DNA of 64,000 nucleotides. Origin: Verrucomicrobiia bacterium (lineage in GTDB: Bacteria; Verrucomicrobiota; Verrucomicrobiia; Opitutales; Cerasicoccaceae). The stretch lies in NCBI GenBank assembly GCA_030432235.1, contig JAUIHT010000005.1, positions 430,319 to 494,318 on the forward strand, in the 5' to 3' direction. Of the stretch, positions 8,329 to 17,142 are shown one piece after another. The position numbers and the translations under genes were made by a program. The first letter of the stretch is position 1. Each line of letters opens with the position of its first letter. Below the pieces are notes generated by a model. It worked only from the letters and a program-made list of their open reading frames with translations, had not been told where the DNA came from and made no database searches.

Positions 8329-9831
8329 ATGACCCGATCACGCCTCCTCGTTTGGCTCTGCCTGCTCTTCAGCATGCAAGCGCTGTTAGCCTCGGTCAGG
8401 CTCCCAATGATCTTCGGTGATAACATGGTGCTCCAACGAGGAAAACCTGTGCCCATTTGGGGTTGGGCCGACACCGGCGAAAAGGTGACCGTTTCTTTTC
8501 TCGGACAGCAGATACAGGCTACAGCCGACGACAGCGGCTATTGGCGCGCCGACCTGGCGCCCATGGAAGCTATGTCTACGGGAACGGACTTCGTAGTTAA
8601 CGCCTCCAATACGATCACGTTTCGAAATGTGGTCGTGGGCGAGGTATGGCTTTGCTCCGGCCAATCCAACATGGAGTGGCCCGTGCGCCTGGTTGAAGAA
8701 GACCGGAGGCAATACGACCACGACCAACCCGATATCCGCTTCGCTAAAATCCACATCAGCCACAGCGGCACACCACAAACCGATCTCGTAACCGATTGGA
8801 AAGTATGCACGCCCGATACGGTGCGAGACTTTAGCGCCGTCGGCATCTATTTCGCACGTCGTTTGCACCGGGAGCTTGATGTTCCCATCGGCCTTATCGG
8901 AAGTTACTGGGGCGGCACCCGAATCGAAGCATGGATATCGCCCCTGGGCTTCAGCAAGGCACCTTCCCTGAATAGTGTTCTCCACTTTCTCAACCGACTC
9001 CACCCGGTGACCGGACACGTCTACTCCAAGGATGAGGAAGTACCAGGCGAAGACGAACTGCTCAAAATGCAAGGGGCTCATCAACGCCCCTCCCGTATTT
9101 ATAACGCGATGATTGCCCCCCTCATCCCCTACGCTATCGAGGGCGTCATCTGGTACCAAGGTGAAGCCAACGGCAGCGACGATGACATCTACTGCGATAA
9201 AATGAAGGCCCTACTGTCAGGCTGGCATGAGTCTTGGGCTCAAGGCGACTTCCCTTTTTACTACGTCCAATTGGCTAATTACAAAGCACCAACAGAAGAC
9301 CCTGCCGGAGGCGACGGATGGGCCAAAATACGCGAAGCTCAGAGAAAAGGCCTCAGCCTACCCAATACCGGCATGGTCGTCACCATCGATATCGGCGAAG
9401 AAAAGACCATCCATCCGCACAATAAATTCGATGTCGGGGAGCGACTGGCGCTCTGGGCACTGGCAAAGGATTACAGCCATGCCGACTTGGTCTATTCCGG
9501 CCCTCTTTACAAATCATACAGCATTGAAGGCGAAACGATACGCATTCAATTCGACCACATCGGCAGTGGATTGATGGTCGGGATGAAAAGCGGCTTGAGC
9601 TCAACGACGCCTGAGCCTCATGGCAATCTCAAGCGCTTCGCTATAGCGGGTGAGGACAAGCAATGGCATTGGGCCGACGCCACTATCGACGGGGACACCG
9701 TCGTTGTCAGCAGTTCCGAGGTTCCTTACCCCGTCGCCGTGCGCTATGCTTACAGCATGAACCCGGAAGAAGCAAATCTCTACAACCGAGAGGGACTGCC
9801 TGCCAGTCCGTTTCGAACGGATGATTGGTAG
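8329..9831 (+). CDS. Sialate O-acetylesterase-like carbohydrate esterase (SASA family)
   Basis: A 500-residue secreted enzyme with signal peptide MTRSRLLVWLCLLFSMQALLA. Family landmarks: LPMIFGDNMVLQRGKPVPIWGWA at the start of the beta domain, the nucleophile block GEVWLCSGQSNMEWPV (Ser113), IGSYWGGTRIEAWISP, and VIWYQGEANGSDD in the catalytic core. Members remove O-acetyl groups from sialic acids, or in environmental bacteria from xylan, pectin and other acetylated glycans. Because no sialic-acid genes are present, general glycan deacetylation is more likely than sialate specificity. It follows the GH-A hydrolase and is convergent with the AraC gene ending at 9860. Confidence 0.9.
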   Translation: MTRSRLLVWLCLLFSMQALLASVRLPMIFGDNMVLQRGKPVPIWGWADTGEKVTVSFLGQQIQATADDSGYWRADLAPMEAMSTGTDFVVNASNTITFRNVVVGEVWLCSGQSNMEWPVRLVEEDRRQYDHDQPDIRFAKIHISHSGTPQTDLVTDWKVCTPDTVRDFSAVGIYFARRLHRELDVPIGLIGSYWGGTRIEAWISPLGFSKAPSLNSVLHFLNRLHPVTGHVYSKDEEVPGEDELLKMQGAHQRPSRIYNAMIAPLIPYAIEGVIWYQGEANGSDDDIYCDKMKALLSGWHESWAQGDFPFYYVQLANYKAPTEDPAGGDGWAKIREAQRKGLSLPNTGMVVTIDIGEEKTIHPHNKFDVGERLALWALAKDYSHADLVYSGPLYKSYSIEGETIRIQFDHIGSGLMVGMKSGLSSTTPEPHGNLKRFAIAGEDKQWHWADATIDGDTVVVSSSEVPYPVAVRYAYSMNPEEANLYNREGLPASPFRTDDW

Positions 9832-9859
9832 CACTACTATTTTACGTCGGAGAAGCTCT

Positions 9860-10666
9860 TCAAATTTTTTGCATATACGCTGTCGGACTCACTTCGTAGG
9901 CCTGTTTAAAGGCTTTCGAAAAATGAAAGATGTCTTTGTAGCCGACCTTCTGCGCAACTTCACCCACGCGTAATCCGCGGTTGCGAAGGAGAAGCGCGGC
10001 TTGTTCAAGGCGTAATCGCCGCAGGTAAGACATCGGAGGACATCCAACATGCTTGGTAAATTCTGCGCTCAAGTGAGAAACCGATGCACCAACGGTGCGC
10101 GAGAGCTCATTTAAGGTCCATAAATGATGATACTGGGCGTCCAGAAGCTGCCTGGCCTGACGAACGCATTTGGGCACTATCACCGTTTGTGCAGCGCATC
10201 CTCGACCAAGCGACAGTAGAAAAACGTCTAAATGGCTTCTCAGAATTTCAGGCATGGGATCCGCTTCACAACACTCCTCATAGAGCGCCCGTAAACAACG
10301 CAACAATACCACTTCCAGTTGCGGAAACCCGAGCAATTGACCCGTCTCAACCCCGAGTGTTTTCAAACGCTTGGGATAGTATTTTCCGGTCACATGAATC
10401 CAGCTGTGTGTCCAGGTAGACTCTCCATTCCCATAGACTTGATGGTTGTTTGCATCCCAAATCATTAGCTGCTGACGGGCCGGCTTCAGGCATCCCTTCA
10501 CACCGACTTGGGCTTCATCATGAAAGAACATGCACAAGCAGTCATCCCGTCCCATACGATCCACGAAGCAGCCAGCATCCATCGTTTCCAAAACGCCAAC
10601 ACCTAGAATTCCCATATCCAAGCCTGCGGAAACGGGGGGATCAAAAAAACGGCGGACTTCATACAT
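9860..10666 (-). CDS. AraC-family transcriptional regulator
   Basis: A 268-residue regulator. The N-terminal sensor part carries no recognised motif. The C-terminal domain has two helix-turn-helix units (LWTLNELSRTVGASVSHLSA and LRVGEVAQKVGYKDIFHFSK) and ends FKQAYEVSPTAYMQK, the AraC signature. ATG 10664-10666 is the start. It is divergent from the GH172 gene at 10740; the 73-bp gap holds an inverted repeat and a good -10 box, so this protein probably controls GH172 and possibly itself. It is the second of three AraC genes in about 10 kb. Confidence 0.9.
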   Translation of the reverse strand: MYEVRRFFDPPVSAGLDMGILGVGVLETMDAGCFVDRMGRDDCLCMFFHDEAQVGVKGCLKPARQQLMIWDANNHQVYGNGESTWTHSWIHVTGKYYPKRLKTLGVETGQLLGFPQLEVVLLRCLRALYEECCEADPMPEILRSHLDVFLLSLGRGCAAQTVIVPKCVRQARQLLDAQYHHLWTLNELSRTVGASVSHLSAEFTKHVGCPPMSYLRRLRLEQAALLLRNRGLRVGEVAQKVGYKDIFHFSKAFKQAYEVSPTAYMQKI

Positions 10667-10673
10667 ATCAGAA

Positions 10674-10689
10674 GAATATACAAATATTC
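10674..10689. promoter_or_regulatory. Inverted repeat in AraC / GH172 divergent control region
   Basis: GAATAT (10674-10679) and ATATTC (10684-10689), perfect arms around ACAA. It lies 8 bp from the AraC start and about 15 bp upstream of the proposed -35 of the GH172 gene. The position suits an operator controlling both directions. Confidence 0.4.
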
Positions 10690-10704
10690 GAGAAAACGGT
10701 CTAT

Positions 10705-10733
10705 TTCAAATTTGCCCATTATTGAGGTATAAT
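10705..10733 (+). promoter_or_regulatory. Promoter of GH172 gene, probably leaderless
   Basis: A perfect TATAAT (10728-10733) has TTCAAA (10705-10710, four of six to TTGACA) 17 bp upstream. Transcription would start close to 10740, which is the A of the start codon, so the mRNA would have little or no leader. No Shine-Dalgarno sequence is visible, which agrees. Confidence 0.5.
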
Positions 10734-10739
10734 TTCACA

Positions 10740-11903
10740 ATGAATTCATCGCAATATACCTTCAATGGCTTGAACATGAACCTGGGCAACCTCTCCCGTA
10801 TCTCCAACGCCGAATCACGGTCCATATGCATGGAAAACCCCGACGGCTCCAAAAGTGGCGGCGCCCGGGCTATCCCCCCTACGGATAGTGATGGCAAGCC
10901 ACTGGGTGCCGCACGTGAACTTGGCCAGGGATGGAAAGTGAAGCCCTCTACCAGAGTGACCGCCGGAGAACTATTTACTCTGGCTGACATCCAGGGCCCC
11001 GGTGCCATCCAAAGCATTTGGATGACGGTCACCGGATACAACCGGCACGCCATTTTGCGCATTCATTGGGATGGACAGGAGCAGCCCTCGGTCGAGTGCC
11101 CTTTAGGCGACTTTTTTGCCAGCCCTTATGCCAGCCGTGAACCCTTTCGCTTCGGGCAGCTCACTTCGCTGCCGGTATGCGTCAATCCTGGCAGCGCCTA
11201 CAGCTGCTTCTGGGAAATGCCCTTTCGCAAGCATTGTCGCATAACGCTGGAGAACATCAGTCCCGATGACATCCAGGTGTATCATCAAATTAACTATACC
11301 CTGACGGATATCCCTGACGATGCCGCATATTTCCACGCTCAATTCCGGCGCACCAACCCGGTCCCTAAAGGCGATGTCCACACCATTGTGGATGGCGTGA
11401 AAGGACGTGGACACTATGTCGGCACCGCCATGGGATGGCAAACGAACCACGACCATTGGTGGGGGGAAGGCGAAATCAAATTCTATATGGACGGCGATAC
11501 CGACCCAGCTCTGAGTGACGGTCAAAAAATTGCAGGCTCCACCGGCTTCCCAACGATCTGCGGCACGGGCACTGAAGATTACTTTTTGGGCTCTTACAAC
11601 TTCGAGAACCTGGATACGAAACAGTATCAAGAGTACACCGGACCATTCGCCGGCATGCCCCATGTGCTTCGCCCGGACGGGCTCTATCAAGCATGCACGC
11701 GCTTTGCCATGTACCGCTGGCACATCATGGACCCCATCCGCTTCAAGCAGGATTTGAAAGTTACCATACAAGCCCTGGGCTGGTTAAGGCACGGACGCTT
11801 TCGTCAAAGCAGGGACGATCTCTCATCTGTCGCTTTCTGGTACCAAACACTACCGACCGCTCTATTCCCGGAGCTACCCGATCTTGATGAATTAGAGATC
11901 TAG
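10740..11903 (+). CDS. GH172 (DUF2961) glycoside hydrolase
   Basis: A 387-residue protein of the DUF2961 family, now classed as GH172, whose studied members act on alpha-linked furanosides (fructofuranose, D-arabinofuranose). The N-terminal block LGNLSRISNAESRSICMEN and the strongly conserved ICGTGTEDYFLG (Glu279, a candidate catalytic acid) are both present. No signal peptide is visible; family members fold as two jelly rolls and oligomerise. ATG 10740 was chosen over upstream in-frame codons because it gives the family-like N-terminus and sits just after TATAAT. It is divergent from AraC (9860-10666). The presence of a furanosidase family hints at furanose branches in the target glycan. Confidence 0.85.
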   Translation: MNSSQYTFNGLNMNLGNLSRISNAESRSICMENPDGSKSGGARAIPPTDSDGKPLGAARELGQGWKVKPSTRVTAGELFTLADIQGPGAIQSIWMTVTGYNRHAILRIHWDGQEQPSVECPLGDFFASPYASREPFRFGQLTSLPVCVNPGSAYSCFWEMPFRKHCRITLENISPDDIQVYHQINYTLTDIPDDAAYFHAQFRRTNPVPKGDVHTIVDGVKGRGHYVGTAMGWQTNHDHWWGEGEIKFYMDGDTDPALSDGQKIAGSTGFPTICGTGTEDYFLGSYNFENLDTKQYQEYTGPFAGMPHVLRPDGLYQACTRFAMYRWHIMDPIRFKQDLKVTIQALGWLRHGRFRQSRDDLSSVAFWYQTLPTALFPELPDLDELEI

Positions 11904-11947
11904 TTGGTGGTCGGCTTAAGGGTACGGATTTCATAACCGGGACAGCA

Positions 11948-12898
11948 TCAGAGGTGATGCGAACCTACCAATTTATTCCTTTTCGAGACCGGCAACGGCC
12001 CTTGAGACAGTGAGGTCTCCATGTGCTGGCGGTACTGGGAAGGCGGAATACCAACAATATTACGGAAAGTCCGGCTGAAAAAGGACAGCGAGCTGAAGCC
12101 ACAGAGCCCCGCCACCTTGGACAGGGAAAGGGAGGAATCCAGCAAGTATGTCTTCGCCTGATTAATACGAGCCTCACGCACAAAATCGAAAACACTTTGT
12201 CCGGTATCACGCTTAAAAAGACGGGCCAAGTGTTCTTCGCCCTTGCCGGTATGCCAGGCGATTTGCCCCAGCGTGAGAGGCTGCTGAAGATTTTTCATGA
12301 TGTACTCCTTGGCCGAGGCTACGACGTAATGGGCGCTGCGCTTATTGCTAAGTTGAGGGTTGTGCTCAACCGCCTCCAACTTTCGGGCCACCGCCACGAC
12401 AAGCTCGGTGCACAGCGAATGGGCGTAATGCCTATAGCCGCGACTGCGCTCCTCCGTTTCCCGGCGCAGGGCGGAGAGTATACCGGTAATATGACTGTCT
12501 ATGCCGCTCTCGCATTGGATGGTCCGGTTAAAATTGTGATGGACGAAATCAACCAGATTAAATTCCGGGCGTCTGACCCGTTTTTTGCCGCTGTTGTTAA
12601 TAGCCCGGGTATCCAGCACCAGACGCATGGTGTGGAGTTGTCCGGTCTTTTCTGGCTCAGGGTTGATGTAGCGATGAAAACGAAAGCTCGGGCAAACGAT
12701 GATATCCCCGGCCCGTATCGGACGCGGGGGCCCCAACGGCTCCAGCTCATGTAGGGCTTCACCCTTGAGGATAAACAACAACTTGAACTGATCCTTCTCG
12801 ATGGTCAGTTGCCCGCCGGGAGGAAGGTAAAAAACCATCTCCTCCGCGAACACGAACGGCGCGCCCAGCTTCTCGACAGTATGCGACTTCAGCCCCAT
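11948..12898 (-). CDS. AraC-family transcriptional regulator
   Basis: A 316-residue regulator with a clear cupin N-terminal sensor (FYLPPGGQLTIEKDQFKLLF, GDIIVCPSFRFHRYINPE). The C-terminal DNA-binding domain (PLTLGQIAWHTGKGEEHLAR, VAGLCGFSSLSFFSRTFR) ends NIVGIPPSQYRQ. It begins 64 bp downstream of the heparinase-like gene on the same strand, so it may be co-transcribed with it or have its own promoter. It is convergent with GH172. Likely role: induction of the surrounding lyase and hydrolase genes by an oligosaccharide. Confidence 0.9.
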   Translation of the reverse strand: MGLKSHTVEKLGAPFVFAEEMVFYLPPGGQLTIEKDQFKLLFILKGEALHELEPLGPPRPIRAGDIIVCPSFRFHRYINPEPEKTGQLHTMRLVLDTRAINNSGKKRVRRPEFNLVDFVHHNFNRTIQCESGIDSHITGILSALRRETEERSRGYRHYAHSLCTELVVAVARKLEAVEHNPQLSNKRSAHYVVASAKEYIMKNLQQPLTLGQIAWHTGKGEEHLARLFKRDTGQSVFDFVREARINQAKTYLLDSSLSLSKVAGLCGFSSLSFFSRTFRNIVGIPPSQYRQHMETSLSQGPLPVSKRNKLVGSHHL

Positions 12899-12962
12899 AG
12901 TAGCCCTACGATAGCGGACTGCGCTAAAGAGTCAAAATACTTAAAACGCTTCGAAAATATTC

Positions 12963-15719
12963 CTACTCGGACTTATCGTGGATTCCGATTGCCTGTGTCT
13001 CTCTGGCTTCTGGCGCGGTTTGAGCGAGTGCGGTGGAAATGGACAGCTGATCATCGGCCAAGCTCAGCCGCGTGTGCTGCCCATTAAACGCGATATCCCA
13101 GGAAGTCTGCCCTTGAAGCGGGGTGACCTCCGGTGCCTGGGTTCCGCCATTGGGAAAGAGCAAAGCATAGTAGTGCACCTCCCCTACCGGCTCGGAAGTC
13201 GCCCAAGTCATGGAAATTGCGCTACCCTCAGGACCTTCGAACGGATCGCCCGGGTAATAGGAATAGCCTGAATGCATGTAGCCGGGACGCTCCGTGAGGT
13301 TCAGAGGCTGGTCGGCGCCTATCCAGAAGGAAAGATTGGCGCCGGGACGCTGCAGCTTGCACCCACCGGATGCCAAAGGCTCTATGGAGCTCAAGTCGCT
13401 AAAGTTACTCAAGAGCAGATGCCAGGACGGTGTTTGCGGGCGATTGGTAAGGATGCTGTCGCGAATCAGGAATGCATCCAGCGCCTTGACGTACCAAACC
13501 GTGCGCAAAACGGACTCCGGCTCACTGGGATAAGCGCCCGCGGCTTCACTGCTAAACTTGACGTAAGCCGCAGTATCCACGAATTCCGTCACCTTCGCCA
13601 CCCGATCACGGGTTTGCGTCTCGCCGTCCAAGGTCACGGTATTGTGGGTAGTGGTTGGGATGTCCCAGGATCGGTACAAGGGACTGCGATAACTGGAACG
13701 GCCAGGCGCGACCACCAGATAATCTCCGTGAGACATCAGGGCAAAGGCGTTACGGTTGGGGCGATCATGAGAATAGCCGGTGCGAGCCGCACCGCCACTG
13801 CGCAGGGCGAAAACAGTGGACCTGGCGAAATCCCAGTCCGAACGGATCATGACGACGCCGTTGTCGAAGTTGCGAGCCAGTGGCAGCTTCTTTTCCTGAG
13901 GAGATACCGGGGCAGGCAGCTCGGTGGCGGCCTGGCTGATGCCGAAGGCAAACTCAAACACGCTCAATTTCATATCCGGGTGGATAAGGTTCTCGCGAAT
14001 CCAAGTGCCGAGGCCGTCATCGTAAGCATAGGCAAGCGACTGGCACACCATTGGCGTAAAAGTAGTACGCCCCTTGGGACCAGTCAGGAAATCATCATCA
14101 CCGAAGTTAATGCGCCAGGCACTGGTCACATCCTCGTGTTCAGCCAGGATGAAGTAGTAAACCATCCAGTCGAGGGAGCGTGCGAGATTGCGACCTTGCA
14201 GGAGAGCCTTGCCACGTTCGTGTCCCAGAGCCCACCACCCGAAGAAGAAGCGTGAGCAACCGTATTCGAAATAGCCCTGAGGCTCACCGTAGCTGCCATC
14301 GGTTTCTACCAAATCGAGCCAGTTCTCCAAGGTATGGATGCCGAGCTTTTCCGCCTCCTTGTCTTCCTGCACAACCGCCGTGATGAGCGCCCCGCCACCA
14401 ATAACAGCCAGGTAGTTGTTGGTCTGCACATCCGCGCGTTCCTCAATCCAGCGCAGGGCCGGGTCCAGACCCTTGAGCTGAATCTGCTCCATCACATAGG
14501 CATACTCCTCATCGGTGAACAAATCCCGGCACCAGAGAGTGGTCAGTGACAAGCTACGGGCCAACTCAGCCGTTTCGAGCTGACCGATGGGCCACTGCGG
14601 ATTGTAGCTGCGTAGCTCAGAATGAATCCAAAAAGGCATCGGACGCTCCACCAGCTCCAGCACAACACTGCGAATCATTTCACCAAGGTGAGGCTCACCG
14701 GTCGCGGCATAGAGCAAGGCCAAAGGCGTAGTAAAACGCGCCTTGTAGGTAGTCCTCCCGGATTCATCGGCCGGCAAGCCGACGTCACCTTTCTTCAGGT
14801 AGCTGCGAGCCGACTCCATCAGGCCATCCCAGTAGCTCTGCATGACAGGATTCTCGTCCAATATACGCTGCAGGTTACCAAAGTCCTCCCGCGAAAACAG
14901 AATCCCACGGTCGAATGCAGGGTCAGCCAAGCGGTCGGGATTTATTTCAAAAATGATTTGGTCAGCCTCGGGATAAGGTTCCCAGCGTAGCAACTTGACG
15001 GGCTCTTTGGTATCCACCTCGGCTCGCTCCGGCTTATTCCACCGAGGGAGCTTATCCATGCTTTGAGCATCCGCATCGATGGTTAAGCCGGCGAACAGCA
15101 CTTCGGTGCCCGAGTTTGTCGTCGCGTAAATGTCCAGTGAACCGCCCGTGGCAAGACTGGGGGCAAAGTAAGGCGTTGCACCCTCGGCCTCAACGTCATC
15201 AACCCATATCGCCACGATGCTCTGTTCAGGCACATTATAGTTCAGGCGAATAGTCTGAATAGTATCCGGTTCGAAAGATCCGATGGACTTGCGGGCTTTC
15301 GTTTCAGGATTGTGCAGATAAATGTTCCCGTTGTCGGCCCTCAGTTCCCAGGGGCCCTTTTTCAGGAACCAGTTCAAGCCACGGCCTTCTATGGAAGTAG
15401 CTCCGATACGAATTTCTATCTGCGCCTCTTCACAGACGCCCAGGAAGGCATAGGGGATAGATAGCTTTGTAAGTTCGCCGGGCTCATTCGGCAATACAAT
15501 GACAGCAGCGCCGTCTTCATCTTTCTTCAAAGTAGGCTTCTCTGCCCCCTCGTAGTTCCATCCAGCAGGTGGGGAGGTCGCGTCCAGCCAGTCAGACGCA
15601 GTGGCGCTCGATACATTGATAAAATCGGTATTCTTAGCCATGGAGATCATCGGTGTTACGCTTGCGCTGACCAGCAGGCACAACAGGGAATAGATTCGGG
15701 AGCAATGCACGGAGGCCAT
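12963..15719 (-). CDS. Secreted heparinase II/III-like polysaccharide lyase
   Basis: A 918-residue protein. The N-terminus (MASVHCSRIYSLLCLLVSASVTP) is a signal peptide. Residues about 30-220 form a beta-sandwich with no recognised catalytic motif. The middle is an alpha-helical toroid like alginate-lyase/heparinase domains (IHSELRSYNPQWPIGQLE, ERADVQTNNYLAVIGG). The C-terminal part is heparinase II/III-like (GYSHDRPNRNAFALMSHGDY, IPTTTHNTVTLDGETQTRD). Such enzymes beta-eliminate uronic-acid polysaccharides and leave 4,5-unsaturated ends, which the GH105-like enzyme at 21358 could remove. The exact PL family and substrate are not readable. Its neighbours are an AraC gene downstream and a PEP-CTERM gene upstream, both on the same strand. 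Confidence 0.85.
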   Translation of the reverse strand: MASVHCSRIYSLLCLLVSASVTPMISMAKNTDFINVSSATASDWLDATSPPAGWNYEGAEKPTLKKDEDGAAVIVLPNEPGELTKLSIPYAFLGVCEEAQIEIRIGATSIEGRGLNWFLKKGPWELRADNGNIYLHNPETKARKSIGSFEPDTIQTIRLNYNVPEQSIVAIWVDDVEAEGATPYFAPSLATGGSLDIYATTNSGTEVLFAGLTIDADAQSMDKLPRWNKPERAEVDTKEPVKLLRWEPYPEADQIIFEINPDRLADPAFDRGILFSREDFGNLQRILDENPVMQSYWDGLMESARSYLKKGDVGLPADESGRTTYKARFTTPLALLYAATGEPHLGEMIRSVVLELVERPMPFWIHSELRSYNPQWPIGQLETAELARSLSLTTLWCRDLFTDEEYAYVMEQIQLKGLDPALRWIEERADVQTNNYLAVIGGGALITAVVQEDKEAEKLGIHTLENWLDLVETDGSYGEPQGYFEYGCSRFFFGWWALGHERGKALLQGRNLARSLDWMVYYFILAEHEDVTSAWRINFGDDDFLTGPKGRTTFTPMVCQSLAYAYDDGLGTWIRENLIHPDMKLSVFEFAFGISQAATELPAPVSPQEKKLPLARNFDNGVVMIRSDWDFARSTVFALRSGGAARTGYSHDRPNRNAFALMSHGDYLVVAPGRSSYRSPLYRSWDIPTTTHNTVTLDGETQTRDRVAKVTEFVDTAAYVKFSSEAAGAYPSEPESVLRTVWYVKALDAFLIRDSILTNRPQTPSWHLLLSNFSDLSSIEPLASGGCKLQRPGANLSFWIGADQPLNLTERPGYMHSGYSYYPGDPFEGPEGSAISMTWATSEPVGEVHYYALLFPNGGTQAPEVTPLQGQTSWDIAFNGQHTRLSLADDQLSISTALAQTAPEARETQAIGIHDKSE

Positions 15720-15830
15720 GGGTAATTACGCTTGGGAGTTAGGTGATTAGTTTCGAGATAAAGGATACAGCAACCCCTGCACAAGGCCAGTAACCTTGTG
15801 ATATTCGTCAAAGGAGGCGGGCTGGGGAAC

Positions 15831-16736
15831 TTATTTAGTGCGGGACCGCCAGCGCTTGCTGAACAGCAATGCCAAAGCGCCGGCTCCAACCAGAATCCCC
15901 AGGGATGAGCTGGAAGACTCGGGTATGGCCGTAACGCTCAAGCCGCTCAGCGAATAGGTCCATGCCTCGGTGCCGTCATCCATCAGGGTGTTGATGTTAA
16001 CGTAATTGCCCAGATTGGTCTGGCTACGGAAATCCATCGTATCGGAAGTGAAACTTTCCGCCGTGCTAGTGGTAATGTTACCCACCCAGGCCGTATTCTC
16101 CGGATCGATGGTGAGGGTAAACGTATACGTGACGCCTTCCGTGAAAGAAATCCCGGAATCAACACTGGTGCCGCCCGGAGTGCTCTCACCGTTGCGGAAG
16201 CTGATTTCTCCAGAACTGCCACTGATGTAGATGCCCCAGGTTTGTGCCGAGGTGCTGGTCGTGGAAGTAATAGCGGTCGGCGTTGCGAAGATGCCGAACA
16301 CATCCAGGGAATCCGTGAAGCCAGTCAGATCGTCGGGGCGGATGGAAAAGACAACCTGGTGTTCCGACGAAACGATCGAAGATTCCGCCCCGCGATTCAC
16401 CGCACTGCGGTAACGATTATTACTGTCCGGCGCGATAGGAGCCAACCCCAGTGACAGGTAGTTATCGGTGGCAAACATAGGGTCGGAGTTGGTCACGTTG
16501 GCAGTAAGGGTCAAGTCCTCCGTGGCAGTCCCCCAAGGGCCCAGCCAGCCTTCACCGGATGTACCCTCAAACTGGTGTGAGGCACTGGTGCTGCCCTCCC
16601 CCAGGGAGAAATCAGCCTCGGCGGCTTGCGTGTTTCCGGAGAAAGCGCCGCAAGCGGCTAGTACCGTAGTAAAATAAAGCGCCTTTCTTCGAGAAGTGGT
16701 GAGGTTTCGAGCGAGTAAAATAATGGTATCAATCAT
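15831..16736 (-). CDS. PEP-CTERM-type secreted protein (PESS variant)
   Basis: A 301-residue protein of unknown function. A signal peptide follows a long charged start (about residues 19-38, KALYFTTVLAACGAFSGNTQA). The body is a Ser/Thr-rich beta protein (LGPWGTATEDLTLTAN; ISGSSGEISFRNGEST), possibly a concanavalin-like sandwich. It ends IPESSSSSLGILVGAGALAL, then a basic tail KRWRSRTK, an exosortase-type sorting signal with PESS in place of PEPS, as in the gene at 546. It lies upstream of the lyase gene on the same strand and is divergent from the giant pseudopilin-like gene at 17143. A role in holding enzymes or glycans at the surface is speculation. Confidence 0.8.
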   Translation of the reverse strand: MIDTIILLARNLTTSRRKALYFTTVLAACGAFSGNTQAAEADFSLGEGSTSASHQFEGTSGEGWLGPWGTATEDLTLTANVTNSDPMFATDNYLSLGLAPIAPDSNNRYRSAVNRGAESSIVSSEHQVVFSIRPDDLTGFTDSLDVFGIFATPTAITSTTSTSAQTWGIYISGSSGEISFRNGESTPGGTSVDSGISFTEGVTYTFTLTIDPENTAWVGNITTSTAESFTSDTMDFRSQTNLGNYVNINTLMDDGTEAWTYSLSGLSVTAIPESSSSSLGILVGAGALALLFSKRWRSRTK

Positions 16737-17142
16737 GAGGATTCGGGGTTGATGTTAGATGAAGAACGTCTCTAAACGACGTGGTAAATAATATCATTGC
16801 AGCCAGCAAACCGTCAATAGACTGGCTTGACATTATTTTCACGATTTTGACTTGCTTCAACGATGCCCCTTTAACCATCCAGGGGGTTAATTACCCCTTA
16901 AATTATGCAATACGAAGCCGTTTACCTACGATTGAAGAGAAAAAAGCTGACGCGAACAAAATAGTCAATATACTGCAAATATTATCAGTTCCCGCTAACG
17001 ACATAAAAAGCGAAAAAAGGTATACTATGTTGTAACGTTTATACTATCTTCACAAACGATATTGCTTGGAAAAAGAAGGCACCTCCCCCGGCATCCAGCC
17101 TGCCCCTGATTTTCCATATATCCCCTCAATACCCTTACTATT
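16737..17142. other. Intergenic region with A/T-rich inverted repeats
   Basis: A 406-bp gap between divergent PEP-CTERM and pseudopilin-like genes. It is richer in A/T than the coding regions around it. TTAACC and GGTTAA flank the sequence near 16871-16890, and GGGGT-TAATT-ACCCC (about 16883-16897) can form a 5-bp hairpin. A TTGACA box lies at 16827-16832 but has no matching -10. A GTG-start open frame at 16781-17035 has no homology-like features and is not called. Confidence 0.35.

Noticed and set aside
8329..9831. Sialic acid catabolism role for the esterase
   Set aside because: No NanA, NanE, NanK or sialidase gene is nearby; the family also acts on other acetylated glycans.
13272..14255. 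Plus-strand open frame inside the heparinase-like lyase gene
   Set aside because: Antisense to a protein with a signal peptide and heparinase motifs; no own start signals.
16781..17035. 84-codon GTG-start frame in the gap between divergent PEP-CTERM and pseudopilin-like genes
   Set aside because: A/T-rich, no ribosome-binding site, no recognisable features; more likely noncoding control DNA.
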